DNA of 64,000 nucleotides, taken from positions 1,105,001-1,169,000 of the forward strand of contig JANJXV010000267.1 of the NCBI GenBank assembly GCA_024803745.1. Direction: 5' to 3'. This DNA is from Megascapheus bottae. Its lineage: Eukaryota > Chordata > Mammalia > Rodentia > Geomyidae. Positions 10,386 to 20,700 of this stretch are shown here, piece by piece. Made by a program: the position numbers and the translations under genes. The notes under the pieces were generated by a model that ran no database searches, was not told the DNA's origin, and saw nothing but the letters and a program-made list of their open reading frames with translations. The number at the start of each line of letters is the position of its first letter. Position 1 is the first letter of the stretch.

Positions 10386-10538
10386 ATTTCAAACGTAGGA
10401 ATGGGACCACACTTCACACAGAGGAACTGGAATGGAGTAGATTGGAAATGACACACTCTAATCTCAGTAGAGTCACTTGAAAGCACACAAGAAGGTTGTA
10501 GTGTGTGGGCAGGATGATGGGTTCAAATAGGTTTCCTC

Positions 10539-10736
10539 TCAATATACCTCATCTGAGTTGCCCTGGAGTTTCCTGGCTTTCTTCCTAGAGAAATGCCTGA
10601 TATACGGGAATTTTTGGCTTGGCACTGATCCAGCATCTACTTCTTCAAGTGAGACATCCATATCTCTCATGCCTGAGATCCGAGCCTCCTGACCTTTGGC
10701 AACAGCACAGCAACATCCTTCTGGTTCCTGAGCCAC
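10539..10736 (-). pseudogene. RalGDS-like relic: N-terminal exon, source of array copies
   Basis: An open minus-strand stretch of 65 codons with CCCAVAKGQEARISGMRDMD, VSLEEVDAGSVPSQKFPY, then SRKKARKLQGNSDEVY. The last codons are followed by GAGGTATAT, which could be a splice donor (GAG|GTATAT). It lies immediately 5' of the REM half-exon at 10.2-10.4 kb on the same strand, so it probably belongs to the same relic. I do not recognise the segment by itself. The array segments F1-F3 and F5-F7 carry an inverted, frameshifted copy of this exon. Alternative: an unrelated exon that merely neighbours the REM pieces. Confidence 0.55.
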
Positions 10737-11119
10737 AGGCCAAGGGAGCTGGCTTGAGCTGGTTGTTACATACTGTGTCTTGGTTACCAGGTTTCCATAT
10801 TCTGTTCCATTGTGAGGGAGGTAGGGTCAACTTTCAAGGCCCAATGACCAAAGCTCCTTGTTCACAGAAGACCTCCCCAAAGACATACTGGAGGCTGAAT
10901 CTCCCTTCCCACCTCACATATGGATGTAGTAAACAGCACACCTTTTTGTTCAAATCCCAAGTCATTAACTAGGCGTAAGTGCTAGCCTGGTCTCAGACTC
11001 AAGGAGCCTTTCTTAGGTAAGATCCAAACTTAACTGTCACTATTCCCCTTACCCTTCACAAGACATTTTGCTTCACAGTGCCTTCTCAGCTTGCATTTTG
11101 CGTCTTGCACATTTTTTTG

Positions 11120-11310
11120 CCATTCCTGGGACTTGATCTCAGAGCCTGACCATTGTTCTTAGTCTTTCTTTAGGCTATAGCTGTCCCACCAAGCCACAGC
11201 ACCACTTCAAGCGTTTTCTATGTATATGGTACTGCAGAATCAAACCGGACTCTTTTTGTGTGGTAGCCCAGCACTCTACAAATAGATGAAACACCCAAGC
11301 CATCTTGCAC
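11120..11310 (-). mobile_element. ID-type dimeric SINE
   Basis: GCCATTCCTGGGACTTGATCTCAG through AGCCACAGCACCACTTCAAG to CAGCACTCTACAAATAG. The same insertion, inverted, is present in every array segment near the plus-strand CCTGTGTGTTTGACCTAGTGG, showing that it predates the duplication. Confidence 0.75.
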
Positions 11311-11529
11311 ATATTTTTCACCTCAATCTACTACGACGTTGTTAGGTTTCTGTATCCTAATTTATTTTTCTTCCTGATGAATATCTGTGCTGTCATCTGT
11401 AAAAATGCAAGTGGGAAAATCACAGAAGCATTGGTGACATAAAAAAAGTCTTACAGACATAGATAAGTGTTCATTCTTTGTAGGAGAAAGGATATTTTGA
11501 TATGATGATGATGACTATTTATAAATACT

Positions 11530-11735
11530 TTATCGGGGTTTAGAGTTTGGCCCAGTGGTAGAGTGCTTGCCTAGCATCCATGAAGATCTAGGTTTGAGTA
11601 CTTAATATCACACAGATATAAAAATCCATATGGCAATGTGGCTCAAGTGGCAGAGGGCTAGACTTGGGAAAAGCCAAGAGCAGTGCTCAGGCCCTGAGTT
11701 CAAGCCCCAGGAATGGCAGAAAAAACAAAAGAAAA
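11530..11735 (+). mobile_element. ID-type dimeric SINE with A-rich tail
   Basis: TTTGGCCCAGTGGTAGAGTGC, then AATGTGGCTCAAGTGGCAGAG, CCCTGAGTTCAAGCCCCAGG and an AAAGAAAAGAAAAG tail. It is inverted in the array as the TCTGCCAGTCTTGGGGCTTG element of each segment. Confidence 0.85.
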
Positions 11736-11924
11736 GAAAAGAAAAGAAATGTGCTTTTTACAAGTTATTCACTCACAGCATTTGCCTCTGAATTCTTCGC
11801 TTCTGCATCTTGTGACTTATCCCTTTCCCTCCATGTAGACAAGAAAAACAGATTTTATTACTTGCTATACTGTTGTCCAATCTTTGGATATTAATTCAAA
11901 ATACAATATTGCCTGAGATATTGT

Positions 11925-12200
11925 GTGTGTCCATGTGTGTGTGTATCTGCCTATGTGTGCATGCACACATGTGTACAGGGTTTAGGACTTACTCATAGGG
12001 CCTGTGTGATAACCCTCAGCATCTTTTCCTCAAAGGTATTGGTCTTTCACTTGTAGCTTATTATAGCTAATTGGAGTTGAGAGATTCACTCAATTTCTTG
12101 CCCTGTGCATTGGAACCCAGTGCTGGGTTCTCATATTGTTAATTGTAGCTATAGAGAAGCCTGAGGTCTGGGGATCCTCGTTAGAATCCAGCCCCTGAAA
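11925..12200 (-). mobile_element. Degenerate SINE
   Basis: After a short TG/CA-rich stretch (11920-11975), the text TAGGACTTACTCATAGGGCCTG, GCTAATTGGAGTTGAGAGATT and a final GAAGCCTGAGGTCTGGGGATC follow the B1/ID order in minus orientation, with heavy divergence. Confidence 0.45.
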
Positions 12201-12209
12201 GAAAGTCAC

Positions 12210-12390
12210 TGATAGAAATCTTTATCTTCAGTTAAGCACGAATAAAAAAGGCAAAAGTGGAACTTTGGCTCAGTTCCTCTTGTACCAGCCATGAGAAAAT
12301 TAGTAATTGGCAGCACCTGGTCCCTGAGAGAAATCCTTAGCACTGGTTCAAAAAAAGAAAGAAAATAATGAAAAAAATTAAAACTTGCTG
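12210..12390 (+). mobile_element. Degenerate ID-like SINE
   Basis: Contains GGCAAAAGTGGAACTTTGGC and GGCAGCACCTGGTCCCTGAG, ending in GGTTCAAAAAAAGAAAGAAAATA. Confidence 0.45.
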
Positions 12391-12780
12391 AGGAATCCAT
12401 AAGGATAAACGTGCCTGTGAATAATCTTGTCATTTCAGATTCCCTCAAGAGCTTATGTCTCTCTATATTTTATCAAGTTTTTTAAAAGATATTTACATAT
12501 TTTCTATCTTTCTTAAACAGAGATAGCCATCCACAAAACACAAACACAAACTCTCACACAGTATACCACCCACCCATAAGTGTCTGGCTATGTACATATG
12601 TATAGTCATATGTATTGATCTGTCTCTCTGTACTAATATATAAATGCATAAACATATGTATTTAGACAAACAGGAAACATACATAGATAGGTCTCAGGCA
12701 TTTCCAGATTTTGTGCAAGTCTTCTGAGTGCAACTTACCATTGTATTGTTTGTCAAGATAGAGTGCCTCTAACTTTTGGC
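12391..12780. other. No recognisable feature
   Basis: AT-rich sequence with short frames on the minus strand but no motif, repeat or RNA signature that I can support. Confidence 0.4.
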
Positions 12781-12784
12781 CAGC

Positions 12785-13000
12785 TTCTTGTCCTTTGATA
12801 CTTTTTTCTGCCAGTCCTGGGTTTTGAACGCTAGGCCTGGATGCTGTCACTGAGCTTGAGCTTCTTGCATTCAGTAGTTTATTGCAGATAAGAGTCTCAT
12901 GGAGTTTCTGTCCTGGGCTGGCTTTGAATTGTGATCCTCAGATCTCAAACTCCTGAGTAGCTAGGATGACAGTCTTGAGCTACCAGTACCTGGTTCCTTT
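12785..13000 (-). mobile_element. Dimeric B1/ID-like SINE
   Basis: CCAGTCCTGGGTTTTGAACGCTAG, GGCTGGCTTTGAATTGTGATCC, CTCCTGAGTAGCTAGGATGAC, ending TGAGCTACCAGTACCTGG. Confidence 0.8.
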
Positions 13001-13059
13001 GCCTCTTTTACCCTTTTTTTGGCCCCACCACAGCCATGGTATCTACCTTCCTATGTTCT

Positions 13060-13340
13060 CTCCACCTGCCCCCAGACAGGGGTCTGACAGATGCTTTCCA
13101 CCCACTTATTCATGTCCTCCTCTGTATTGCCTGACAGCTAAGACATGCACTCAATTGTCTGGATGCCAAACACAAAGCCATGTGATTGTTTCTCAGTCTC
13201 GAACATCCTATCAGATTTATAGCACCACAGAGGGCCAGGTTGATGCTCCTCCAGGGCTTCTTAAATTGTTCTCATATTAATCCACAACACGTTTGTCATC
13301 ACTTGTCCAGCTAATTCATGGACTAAACCAGCATTCCCTA
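13060..13340 (-). pseudogene. GAB-family adaptor relic, PH-domain exon
   Basis: GAB proteins are docking adaptors with an N-terminal PH domain that binds phosphoinositides. Reading the minus strand in shifting frames gives the conserved order of a GAB PH domain. First a WFxP..SWTSDD..VVD.YEN stretch corresponds to WFILR..SDPDVLEYYKN. Then KKPWRSINLALC corresponds to KKPLRxINLNLC. Then FETEKQSHGFVFGIQTIE corresponds to FNKKEL..FVFDIKTSER. Finally GNTEEDMNKWVESICQ corresponds to AETEEDMNKWVQSICQ. At least two frameshifts and a stop (after ECMS) make it non-functional. The match ends near the point where GAB exon 2 ends. The copy retains exon structure (see 14170-14255), so it is probably an unprocessed fragment. 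Which GAB paralogue is uncertain; the upstream exon is GAB4-like. Confidence 0.8.
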
Positions 13341-14169
13341 CAAACTTAGATCCCAATACCATGAGGACACTCAAGGGTGCATTAGGAGTGTGACCTGCAG
13401 GTGGATGTGAGCCTGTCTAACTTGGAGGGGATATCTCCACCACAGGAAATGGAATACAAATTTAGAATCTGCTTTCATGTGTTGACAATCTCTGGCAGAT
13501 GTTCTTATCAAATGTGGCACTGCCTACTTCCAGCTTAAAACGTGGGTTGATGACCCAGCATAACAGAGAATGTATTCACCCCGGCCCAACACATAGGCTG
13601 GGACCCTGAACTTTCAGGTAGCATTTGGCTTTGAAGGTCATGAGATCTTAGTCTACAAATGATGAGCACCCTCCCGTGAGGCATAACAAATGGAGCCAAA
13701 GTGCAACCCAGTTAAGCACCAGACCAAGCTTCCCTTCTTCACAGGGTATGGTTTGAAAACTGTGCATAGCTTCTGTTTGAAGCCAGTCCAGAAAGGAAAG
13801 TCCATGAAACTCTCATTTCCAGTTAACTGCCAAGAAAAAGCCAAAGATAGAGATGAAGCTCAAGAGAGCTAGAGAGCCATCTGAAAAGAATGGTTACACC
13901 CTGCAACATCCTCATTACCTGATCTTGAAAACATCTCTGCGTGCATCCCAGCATGCAGCCAGCATCTGGGGGTGACAGTGACCCCTGCGCCCATTGGCAA
14001 TCTGCACTGTCTCTGACATCTGTAATGTGAACCTCATTCTGTTGGGTTTGTGAAGCGGTGTCAGCCCTTCAGAAGGAACCAACTGTGCCCTAACTCCCTC
14101 TGTCCCCTGGGGCACCTAGCATTCCCCCATCTGCACCCCTCCTGTGGCTTCTGATCCTTGGGAGCCCTC
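13341..14169. other. Intron-like interval of GAB relic
   Basis: Lies between the two GAB-like exons. Several short open frames exist on both strands, but none shows a family motif that I recognise, and none is bounded by convincing splice sites. Confidence 0.4.
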
Positions 14170-14255
14170 GTGCCCTGTCCAACACTCACATGAAGTGCAT
14201 ATTTCTTCTCCTGGGGCGATTTCTCCACAGAGAGTACATGACATGCCCACTCTCC
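14170..14255 (-). pseudogene. GAB-family relic, first coding exon end
   Basis: The minus strand reads ESGHVMYSLWRN and, after a one-base shift, VEKSPQEKKYALH followed directly by GTGAGTG, a strong splice-donor sequence. This matches the start of the GAB PH domain (SGHVLYSGWLRKSPPEKKLRLF in a GAB4-like form), where exon 1 ends just before the AW.KRWF segment. It lies 5' of the PH exon at 13060-13340 on the same strand with about 0.8 kb between them. Later GAB exons (Tyr/Pro-rich docking region) are absent from this window. Confidence 0.7.
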
Positions 14256-14671
14256 AGGCACGGGGAGAACCTGTCAAAGTAGCAAATCAGTGATAAGGAC
14301 ATAAAGTGATGAATAGAATTTTAGATCCTGATGGTAGACAGTCTGCAAAATCCAAGGGAGAATGGAATTGGAGGGGACCAGGGATCAGGATGTGGGCATG
14401 GAGCTTCCCTGCCAAGGGGGTGGGGGAAGTCACAGGCTGGGGGATGCACAGGATGATCCATGGGCCCTGTGCAGCTACTGGGTCACCCCCTTCTGCATCT
14501 CAGCCTTTGGCTTTGAGCTCTGTGATCGTCAAGATGTGCACAGTCTGTACTCTGGCTGGCAGAAGAAAGGACCCTGGGAAGACAATTGTAGACCCTTTGT
14601 GAGTGTAGGAAGGGGTAGGCTGGACACCCAGTCCAAGAGGAGCTAAAACTGGAGTCGAGGGGTGTGCAAGG
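14256..14671. other. Unique spacer up to the array's left edge
   Basis: GC-richer than its surroundings. Short frames occur on both strands, with no recognised domain. It ends where L1 ORF1 sequence begins abruptly at about 14672. Confidence 0.4.
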
Positions 14672-15446
14672 AGTGGGCCTGCCCTTCTGGATATTTGGGA
14701 AATTCTCTGAGATGATTCCCTGAACTATATTTCCAATACCATTGACCTCTTTCTCCACGCCCTCCTCAATACCAACTAGCCTTAAATTATGCTTCCTAAT
14801 TGCATCTTGGACCTCCTGAAGCTCTCTCTCATATATCCTAGATTTGGATTGACTCATTTTCTGTTCTTTCTCTATAATACCTAAATTATCTTCAGCCCCA
14901 GAAATTCTCTCCTCTGCATTGTCTAAACTGCTATCAAACTATCTACTTTACTTTTCATCTCCCTTGCTTCTAATTGCTCAGTTTTGATGCCTTGCATCTC
15001 TTGTTTTAGATCATGTATGGATTTCTTTATCTCCTTGATTTCCTTTTGAATGGTTAGCTCAGTAGCTTTATTTCTTCAGACATTTGCTGGAGTTTGCTCA
15101 CGTTTTTATTTGTGGATTCTATGAATTCATCCATCTTTCTTTGAAAATCCTTTATTATGGCCTCCTTTATGGCTTCTTCTTTTTCACTTATCACCTTGTT
15201 TATGCTTTCCCCTTGTTCAGCTATAGCTTCCTCCATTATCTCTTTCTTTATATTTTCACATTTTCCATTAATGATGTTTATCAATTGCATTTGTGTAGCA
15301 CTTGGAAGACTCTCCTCTAGGTTTGCCAGTGACTGTTCCATTGTCTGTTTACATTGGGTGGGGGATGTTGTTTCTTGATTTGACATTTTTCTTGAGTTTT
15401 TGTTCTGCCCATTTGAAAATGGGAGCAAGATTACTACTAAATACAA
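14672..15446 (-). pseudogene. L1-0 ORF1, 3'-truncated
   Basis: Readable pieces are MSNQETTSPTQCKQTMEQSL onward, a long Lys/Glu-rich coiled-coil segment, and then (another frame) MSQSKSRIYERELQEVQDAI. In L1, ORF1p is a trimeric RNA-binding chaperone. Here a one-base loss near the start changes the frame before MSNQ, a further shift occurs near 15060, and the C-terminal RNA-binding part is missing because the array edge cuts at 14672. Confidence 0.85.
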
Positions 15447-15673
15447 TTATAGTTTTTCAGATATAACCAACCTAGATCTCTGTAGCTGGCAGACACTAGA
15501 TGTTCCCAAGTTTTGATTGGTATTATCACTCTTTCTTTTTGTGCACTTACAGACCAGTCTAATACAACCAATGATAAGCGATTTATACCCAAAACAATAA
15601 GCCTCTCAATCCAATCTCTATTGTCTATAAGTACCTCTGAGCCTAGAGAATAATTAACCACCTGCATATACAA
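15437..15673 (-). other. L1-0 5' UTR sense-strand small ORF
   Basis: An open frame of ~78 codons in the L1 5' UTR, ending right at the ORF1 region (NYSLGSEVLIDNRDWIERLI ... WLYLKNYNCI). Equivalent frames are open in all seven L1 5' ends of the window; this copy is the most diverged. Confidence 0.45.
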
Positions 15674-15968
15674 TATTGCTCAACAGTCATCAAGTGTAGA
15701 TCCGTGCAGTATAAGGGTTGAAAGACGAGCAGAGGTCCAGAGATAGAAAAAAAGAATGAGAGAGGTCAGGGGAGGTACAAGAGGATTAACGTAGGAGTGT
15801 AAGAATATTGTAGTAATGAAGAAAAGTTATAGAATAAGGATAACTGACCTAAGTTGGTAAGTAGGTAGCCTATTTGAGTACAAAGTTTGGAAAGTATTAG
15901 AATAAAACTTATGTGTTGCTGCACGACTAGCTCTTAGCCCAACCAGTGGCCTCACAGTGGACCATGGG

Positions 15969-17341
15969 ATGGATCTGTTTTTCTTGTCTACTTTGAGGGA
16001 AAGGGGTATTTCACAAGATGCAGAAGCGAAGATTTCAGAAGCAAATGCTGTGAGTGAATTAGCTCGTCAAAATCATTTTTATTTTCTTTTATCTTTCTGC
16101 CAGTCTTGGGGCTTGAATTCAGGGCCTGAGCACTGACCTCGGGTTTTCTCAAGACTAGCCCTCTGCCACTTGAGCCACAGTGCCACATCTAGATTTTCTA
16201 TCTATGTGATACTGCGCAATCAAACCCACATATTCATGGATGCTAGGCAAGCACTCTACCACTATGCCAAACTCTCAACCCTGGCATAGTAATTTTAAAG
16301 TCATCATCATCATATCAAAACATCCTTTCTCCTACAAAGAATGAACACTTATCTATGTGTGTAATGCTTTTTTTTTAATTTCACCAATTCTTCTGTGTTT
16401 TTCCCCCTTGCACTTTTTACACATGACAGCAAAGCTAATCATCAGGAAAAAATTGATTAGGATAAAGAAACCTAATAATATCCTAGTAGATTGACGTCAA
16501 AAATATGTGCAAGATGCCCTGTGTGTTTGACCTAGTGGTAGAGTCGTTGGATACCACGCAAAAAGACTCAGGTTTGATTCCTCATTTGCACATACATAGA
16601 AAACGCTGCAAGTGGTGCTGTGGATAGGTGGGACAGCTAAAGCCTAAAGAAAGCCCAAGAACAATGTTCAAACTCTGAGGTCAAGTCCCAAGACTAGCAA
16701 AAACAAAAACATTCAACAAGGGGCAAAATGCAGGCAGGGAAGGCACTGTGAAGCAAATGTTTTGTAAAGGATGAGGGCAATATTGACCCTTACGTTTGGA
16801 TCTTACCTAAGAAAGGCTCCTTGAGCCTGAGACAAGACTGGTAGTTGGGCCTAGTGGAAGACATTGGGATTGGACAAATAAGGTGTGCTCTTTATTACAT
16901 CCACAGGTATATTGTGAGATTGGAGGAGAGATTCAGCCTCCTTTATGTCTTTGGTGAGGACTTCTGTGAGCAAGGATCTTTGGTCATTGGGCCCTGAAAG
17001 GTGACCCTGCCTCCCTCACAATGGAACAGAATATGGAACCCTGGTAACCAAGCCACTGTAACTAATAATCAACGCATGCCAGCTCACTTGGCCTGTGGCT
17101 CAGGAGGAAGAAAGATTTTGCTGTGCTGTTGCCAAAGATCAGGAAACTCGAGTCTCATGCATGGAAGCTGTTGATGTCTTACTCGAAGATGTACATGCTA
17201 GATCATTGCCAAGCCACAAATCCAGTACAACACGCCTTTGTATAAGAAGACGGCCAGGAAAATCCAGGGCAACCAGATGAGGTATATTTCTAAGAAGAAA
17301 TGTATTTGACCACATCATCCTCCCCACACACTCCAACTTTG
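15969..17341 (+). repeat. Array segment F1
   Basis: Inverted relative of 10480-11860. It holds a minus SINE (16098-16285), a (TCA)4 tract at 16301-16312, a plus SINE (16515-16710), and the RalGDS-like exon remnant. It ends at CCACACACTCCAACTTTG, where the L1 tail begins. Type A markers: (TCA)4 and CACGCAAAAAGACTCAGG. Confidence 0.9.
17095..17280 (+). pseudogene. RalGDS-like exon remnant in F1
   Basis: Reads MAQEEERFCCAVAKDQETRV, SCMEAVDVLLEDVHARSLPS, then ends ..GKSRATR stop. The source exon continues SRKKARKLQGN; the equivalent ARKIQGN text is in another frame here, so a frameshift precedes the exon end. No partner exons are nearby. Confidence 0.7.
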
Positions 17342-17755
17342 TTTTTTTTAATTCTTTTTATTGTAATTAGTAAATGGTTACATGATATTTGCAAGATAGA
17401 AGGTGCATTAATTTACATAAATTGATACCCTTTCACATGTCTTGGTACCCATTTTCCTCCAAACCCATACCCCCCACCCGTCTTGGTTTCCCCCCCTTCC
17501 CTATCAAATTTCAAATATCCAAATACAAATAAATTCAATATATCAGATAACAAAGTGAGATACTATACCAATATCGGATAACCGAGGGACAGCAAAGGAG
17601 ATGAGAGACAACATAGTATATTAAGGACAACAATCATTCATTATGTGGCTTTTGTTTCAATATCCTGGTGGTCCTTTCAATTAGCTTCACATTATATGGC
17701 CTTATATATGGCCTTTTGCTCTATTGCAAATCTGTGCTAGTAGAGCCCAAGGTTT

Positions 17756-20700
17756 CTACTGATTATGACGAATGAGGGAAACCACTGAGCCTAAGTTCCT
17801 TTGAGTCTGGCTTACTTCACTTAATATGATTTGCTCTAAGTCTTTCCATTTCCTAACAAATGGGGCGATGTCATTCTTTCTGACAACAACATAGAATTCC
17901 ATTGTGTACAAATACCACAACTTGTAGATCCACTCATCTACTGAGGGACATATGGGTTGGTTTCATATCTTTGTTATGGTGAATAGTGCTGCAATGAACA
18001 TTGTTGTGCTAGTGGGATTAGTATGCCCTTGTTTCTGTAAATGCCAAGTAGTGGAATTGCTGGGTCAAAGGGGAGTTCTATATTTAGCCTTCTGAGGCAC
18101 TACCACACTGCTTTCCATAGTGGTTGAACGAGTTTGCACTCCCACCAACAGTGTAGAGTGATCCCTCCTGGCCACATCCCCTCCAGCATCTGTTGTCATT
18201 TGTTTTCCTGATCCTGGCCATTCTAACTGGAGTGAGGTGGAATCTTAGAGTTGTTTTGATTTGCATTTCTTATATGACCAGAGATGTGGAGCATTTCTTC
18301 ATGTGTCTATAGGCCATTTTTGTTTCTTCTTCAGAGAAGACTCTCTTTAAGTCTTTGGCCCATTTTTTAATGGGATGGGTGTTACTTTGGAGGTTAATTT
18401 TGGAGTGATTCAATTTTTTGAGTTGTTGATATATTTTAGATATGAGGCCTTTGTCCGTTGTTTGGTTAGTGAAGATCTTCTCCCAGTCTGTAGGCTTCCT
18501 GATTAGTTTACTAGCTATATCCGTTGCCATACAAAAGCTCTGCAGTTTAATGCAGTCCCACTTATCCAGCCTTTCTCTGATTTGTTTTGATTCTTGCTCC
18601 TTATTAAGAAAGTTTCGACTTGTGCCAAGGAGGCCTAGTTTACCTCCTATTCCTTCCTGTAAACTTATCACTGTGTCAGCTTTTACCTCCAGGTCTTTGA
18701 TCCATTTGGAGTTAATTCTAGTGCAAAGTGACAAAGAAGGATCCAATTTAGTTTTCTGCAGGTGCTTAACCAGTTCTGCCAGCACAACTTGTTGAAGAGG
18801 CTATCTTTCTTCCATTCTATTTTTTTGGCTCCCTTGTCAAAGACTAGGTGCCCATAGGTTTGTGGTTTAATATCTGGGTACGCAGTTGTATTCCATTGGA
18901 CTTCAGACCTGTTCTTGTGCCAGTACCAAGCTGTTTTGAGAATTATAGCTCTGTAATAGAGTCTAAAGTTTGGAATTGAAATTCTTCCAGCGCTGTTCTT
19001 TCTGCTAAGAAGTGTTTTTGCTATACGGAGTCTTTTATTATTCCATATGAAATTTTGAATTGCCTCTTCTATTTCTTTAAAGAATGGCATTGGGATGTTG
19101 ATGGGTATTGCATTGAATTTGTAGCTAGCCCTTGGCAAGTTTGTCATTTTTACAATGTTGATTCTTCCAATCCAGGAGCATGGGAGGTTTTTCCATTTCC
19201 TTAGTTCTGCTTTAATTTCCTTTTTTAGGGTTTTAAAGTTTTCATCTAAACAGTCCTTTACATTCTTAGTTAAGCTAATTCCTAGGTACTTTATTTTCTT
19301 TGAGGCTATTGTGAAAGGAGTTTCTTTCCTGATTATTGCCTCGTTCCTGTCACTGTTGGCGTAAAGGAAGGCAGTTGATTTATGAGGGTTGATTTGATGG
19401 CTACTGCCCTTCCAAAGCGTTGAATCAGCTCAAGGAACTTGGGAGTAGAGTCTATAGGATTCTTTAAATACAGAATCATGTCATCTGCAAAGAGGGATAG
19501 TTTTATTTCCTCTTTCCCTACTTGGATCCCCTTTATGCTTGCTTCTTGCCTTATTGCACTGCCTAGGAATTCTAGTACTATGTTAAAAAGGAGTGGAGAG
19601 AGTGGGCATCCTTGTCTCGTTCCTGATTTTAGAGGGAATGGCTTTAGATTTTCACCATTAAGTATAATACTAGCAGTGGGTTTCTCATACACAGCCTTTA
19701 TTACATTGAGAAATGTTCCATGAATTCCTAGTTTCTCCACATCTTTTAACATAAAGGGGTTTTGGATCTTGTCAAATGCCTTTTCCGCATCTATTGAGAC
19801 AATCATGTGATTTTTGTCCTTGCTCCTGTTGATGTGTTGAATTATATTAATTGATTTGTGTATGTTGAACCAGCTTTGCCTCCCTGTGATGAATCCAGTT
19901 TGATCATAGTGTATAATTTTTGATGAGTTGTTGTAGAAGATTGGCCAGTATTTTGTTGAGAAGTTTGGCATCGATGTTCATCAAAGAAATGGGTGTATAG
20001 TTCTCTTTCTTTGATGAATCTCTGTCTGGTTTGGGGATGAGGGATATACTGGCTTCACAGAATGAGTTTGGTAAAGAACCTTCATTTTCAATTTCGTTGA
20101 AGAGCTTGAGGAGTATTGGTGTGAGCTCTGCTTTGAAGACCTTATAGAATTCAGCTGTGAATCCATCTGGCCCTGGGCTCTTTTTAAGTGGAAGTTGTCT
20201 AATTTCCATTTCTATTTCAGAGCTTGAAATAGGCCTGTTGAGTTGGGTTAGCTCTTCTTGGTTCAGTGTGGGTATGTTAATATTGTCTAGGAATTCATCC
20301 ATTTCTTCTAGATTCTCAAATTTGTTGGCGTAAAGGTTTGAGAAGTATTCCCTCATGATATTCTGGATCTTGGTAATTTCTGTCGTGATATTACCATTTT
20401 CATCTGCGATTTTGTTCATTTCGATATGCTCTCTTCTTTTTTTGGTAAGATTTGCTAAGGGCTTGTCAATTTTGTTAATTCTTTCAAAGAACCAACTCCT
20501 TGTTTTGTTGATTCTTTCTATAGTTTTTTTTATTCCAAATCATTTAATTCTGCTTTGATTTTAATAATTTGCTTTCTCCTAATGGGTTTAGGGTTGGTTT
20601 GTTGCTCTTTTTCCAGGAGGTTAAGGTGAGACCCTAACTAGGTGGTTTGCCATTTTTCCAACTTGCTGTTATTGGCACTCAGCGCTATAAATTTTCCTCT

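Larger units (their letters stand above)
10480..11860. repeat. Source-like copy of the array's non-L1 segment (inverted)
   Basis: Reverse complement resembles F1 (15969-17341) and its paralogues along its whole length: the RalGDS-like exon, the flanking non-coding DNA, both SINEs, the short TGA/TCA repeat near 11503, and TCTGTTTTTCTTGTCTAC at the far end. It carries no L1 at the position where the array segments meet the L1 tail, so it looks like the uninserted version. Confidence 0.85.
14672..15968 (-). mobile_element. L1-0: partial L1 (5' UTR and ORF1 only)
   Basis: Minus-strand L1 whose 5' end is at about 15968 and which is cut at about 14672 within ORF1. Up to that point it matches L1-1 (22081 onward). 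To the left the sequence is unrelated. It is the left edge of the array. Confidence 0.9.

Noticed and set aside
13653..13844. Open frame between the two GAB-like exons
   Set aside because: No motif recognised and no convincing splice sites; better treated as intron-like sequence.
14483..14857. A 124-codon minus-strand ORF that starts like L1 ORF1 and ends in unrelated residues
   Set aside because: It simply reads across the array's left breakpoint at about 14672. The tail is unique spacer DNA, not a protein fusion.
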